Source of the DNA: Alphaproteobacteria bacterium
GTDB lineage: Bacteria > Pseudomonadota > Alphaproteobacteria > ATCC43930 > CGMCC-115725
DNA: 5,371 nt
Reading direction: 5' to 3'
Assembly (NCBI GenBank): GCA_019237175.1
Contig: JAFAHP010000207.1
Coordinates: 1-5,371 of the forward strand
Positions 5,311 to 5,371 of this stretch are shown here, piece after piece. Numbering within the stretch: position 1 is the stretch's first letter; the number at the start of each line of letters is the position of its first letter. The position numbers were made by a program, and so were the translations under genes. The notes beneath the pieces were generated by a model that was not told where the DNA came from, did no database searches, and was given only the letters and a program-made list of their open reading frames with translations.

Positions 5311-5371
5311 GATCTATTCATGAGAAACCACATCATCTGAATGTGCATTATTGCGGACTCGCGCAGGTTGT

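Larger units (their letters stand above)
4901..5371. other. Gene-free 471-bp region with several hairpins
   Basis: No frame here has a convincing start, ribosome binding site and protein-like composition; the open frames on both strands are Arg/Pro/Ser-rich in the way GC-rich non-coding DNA produces. Stem-loops visible are GGTGG/CCACC (4931-4946), CGGGG/CCCCG (4965-4980), a nested pair at 5013-5048, CGATG/CATCG (5088-5106) and a 12-bp stem at 5283-5310. The stretch could hold a small RNA, a decayed gene, or simply the spacer before the next gene. It does not match RNase P RNA, tmRNA or a tRNA as far as I can tell by eye. At the right edge, 22 minus-strand codons (5369-5304) end in a stop and might be the tail of a gene beyond the window. 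Confidence 0.45.

Noticed and set aside
4948..5323. Overlapping plus-strand frames of about 100 codons (starts 4948 and 5021)
   Set aside because: Low-complexity Pro/Arg/Ser composition, mutually overlapping frames, and no clear ribosome binding site; I could not recognise any family.
5300..5371. Right-edge sequence as the end of an IS1380-like insertion sequence
   Set aside because: The TTCATGAGAAA stretch reminded me of sequence near such elements, but I see no terminal inverted repeat, target duplication or transposase motif in the window.

Overview
The window is about 5.4 kb of GC-rich DNA. It reads as a chromosomal segment of a Gram-negative proteobacterium, most likely an alphaproteobacterium. 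The reasons are the GC-biased codon use, a proton-pumping bc1-type Rieske subunit with a twin-arginine leader, and a protein whose C-terminal end resembles the PAS_5 family, which is found mostly in Alphaproteobacteria. The Rieske protein itself has an inter-cluster insertion more typical of beta/gamma-proteobacterial and some acetobacterial sequences, so the genus cannot be named from this window.

Layout from left to right. Positions 1-1460 (+) hold the 3' part of a gene for a tetratricopeptide-repeat (TPR) protein; the frame is open through the left edge, so its N-terminus lies outside. Positions 1605-2273 (-) hold a complete Rieske iron-sulfur subunit (petA), convergent with the TPR gene. 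A 188-bp divergent intergenic region (2274-2461) carries a perfect 12-bp palindrome. Positions 2462-3640 (+) hold a complete enolase-superfamily enzyme of the mandelate racemase/acid-sugar dehydratase type, whose last codons form an 11-bp inverted repeat running into the stop codon. A T-rich, hairpin-rich spacer follows (3641-3922). Positions 3923-4900 (+) hold an uncharacterised protein with a PAS_5-like C-terminal third. The last 471 bp (4901-5371) contain no convincing gene but several stable-looking hairpins.

The four genes do not form an obvious pathway. petA stands alone without petB or petC beside it, the dehydratase has no sugar transporter or regulator next to it, and the last gene is probably transcribed separately. 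I see no CRISPR array, rRNA, tRNA, complete insertion sequence or defence cassette. The most unusual items are the PAS_5-like protein with an unrecognised N-terminal half, the solitary petA, the truncated TPR array whose missing N-terminus may carry the functional domain, and the structured non-coding stretches.
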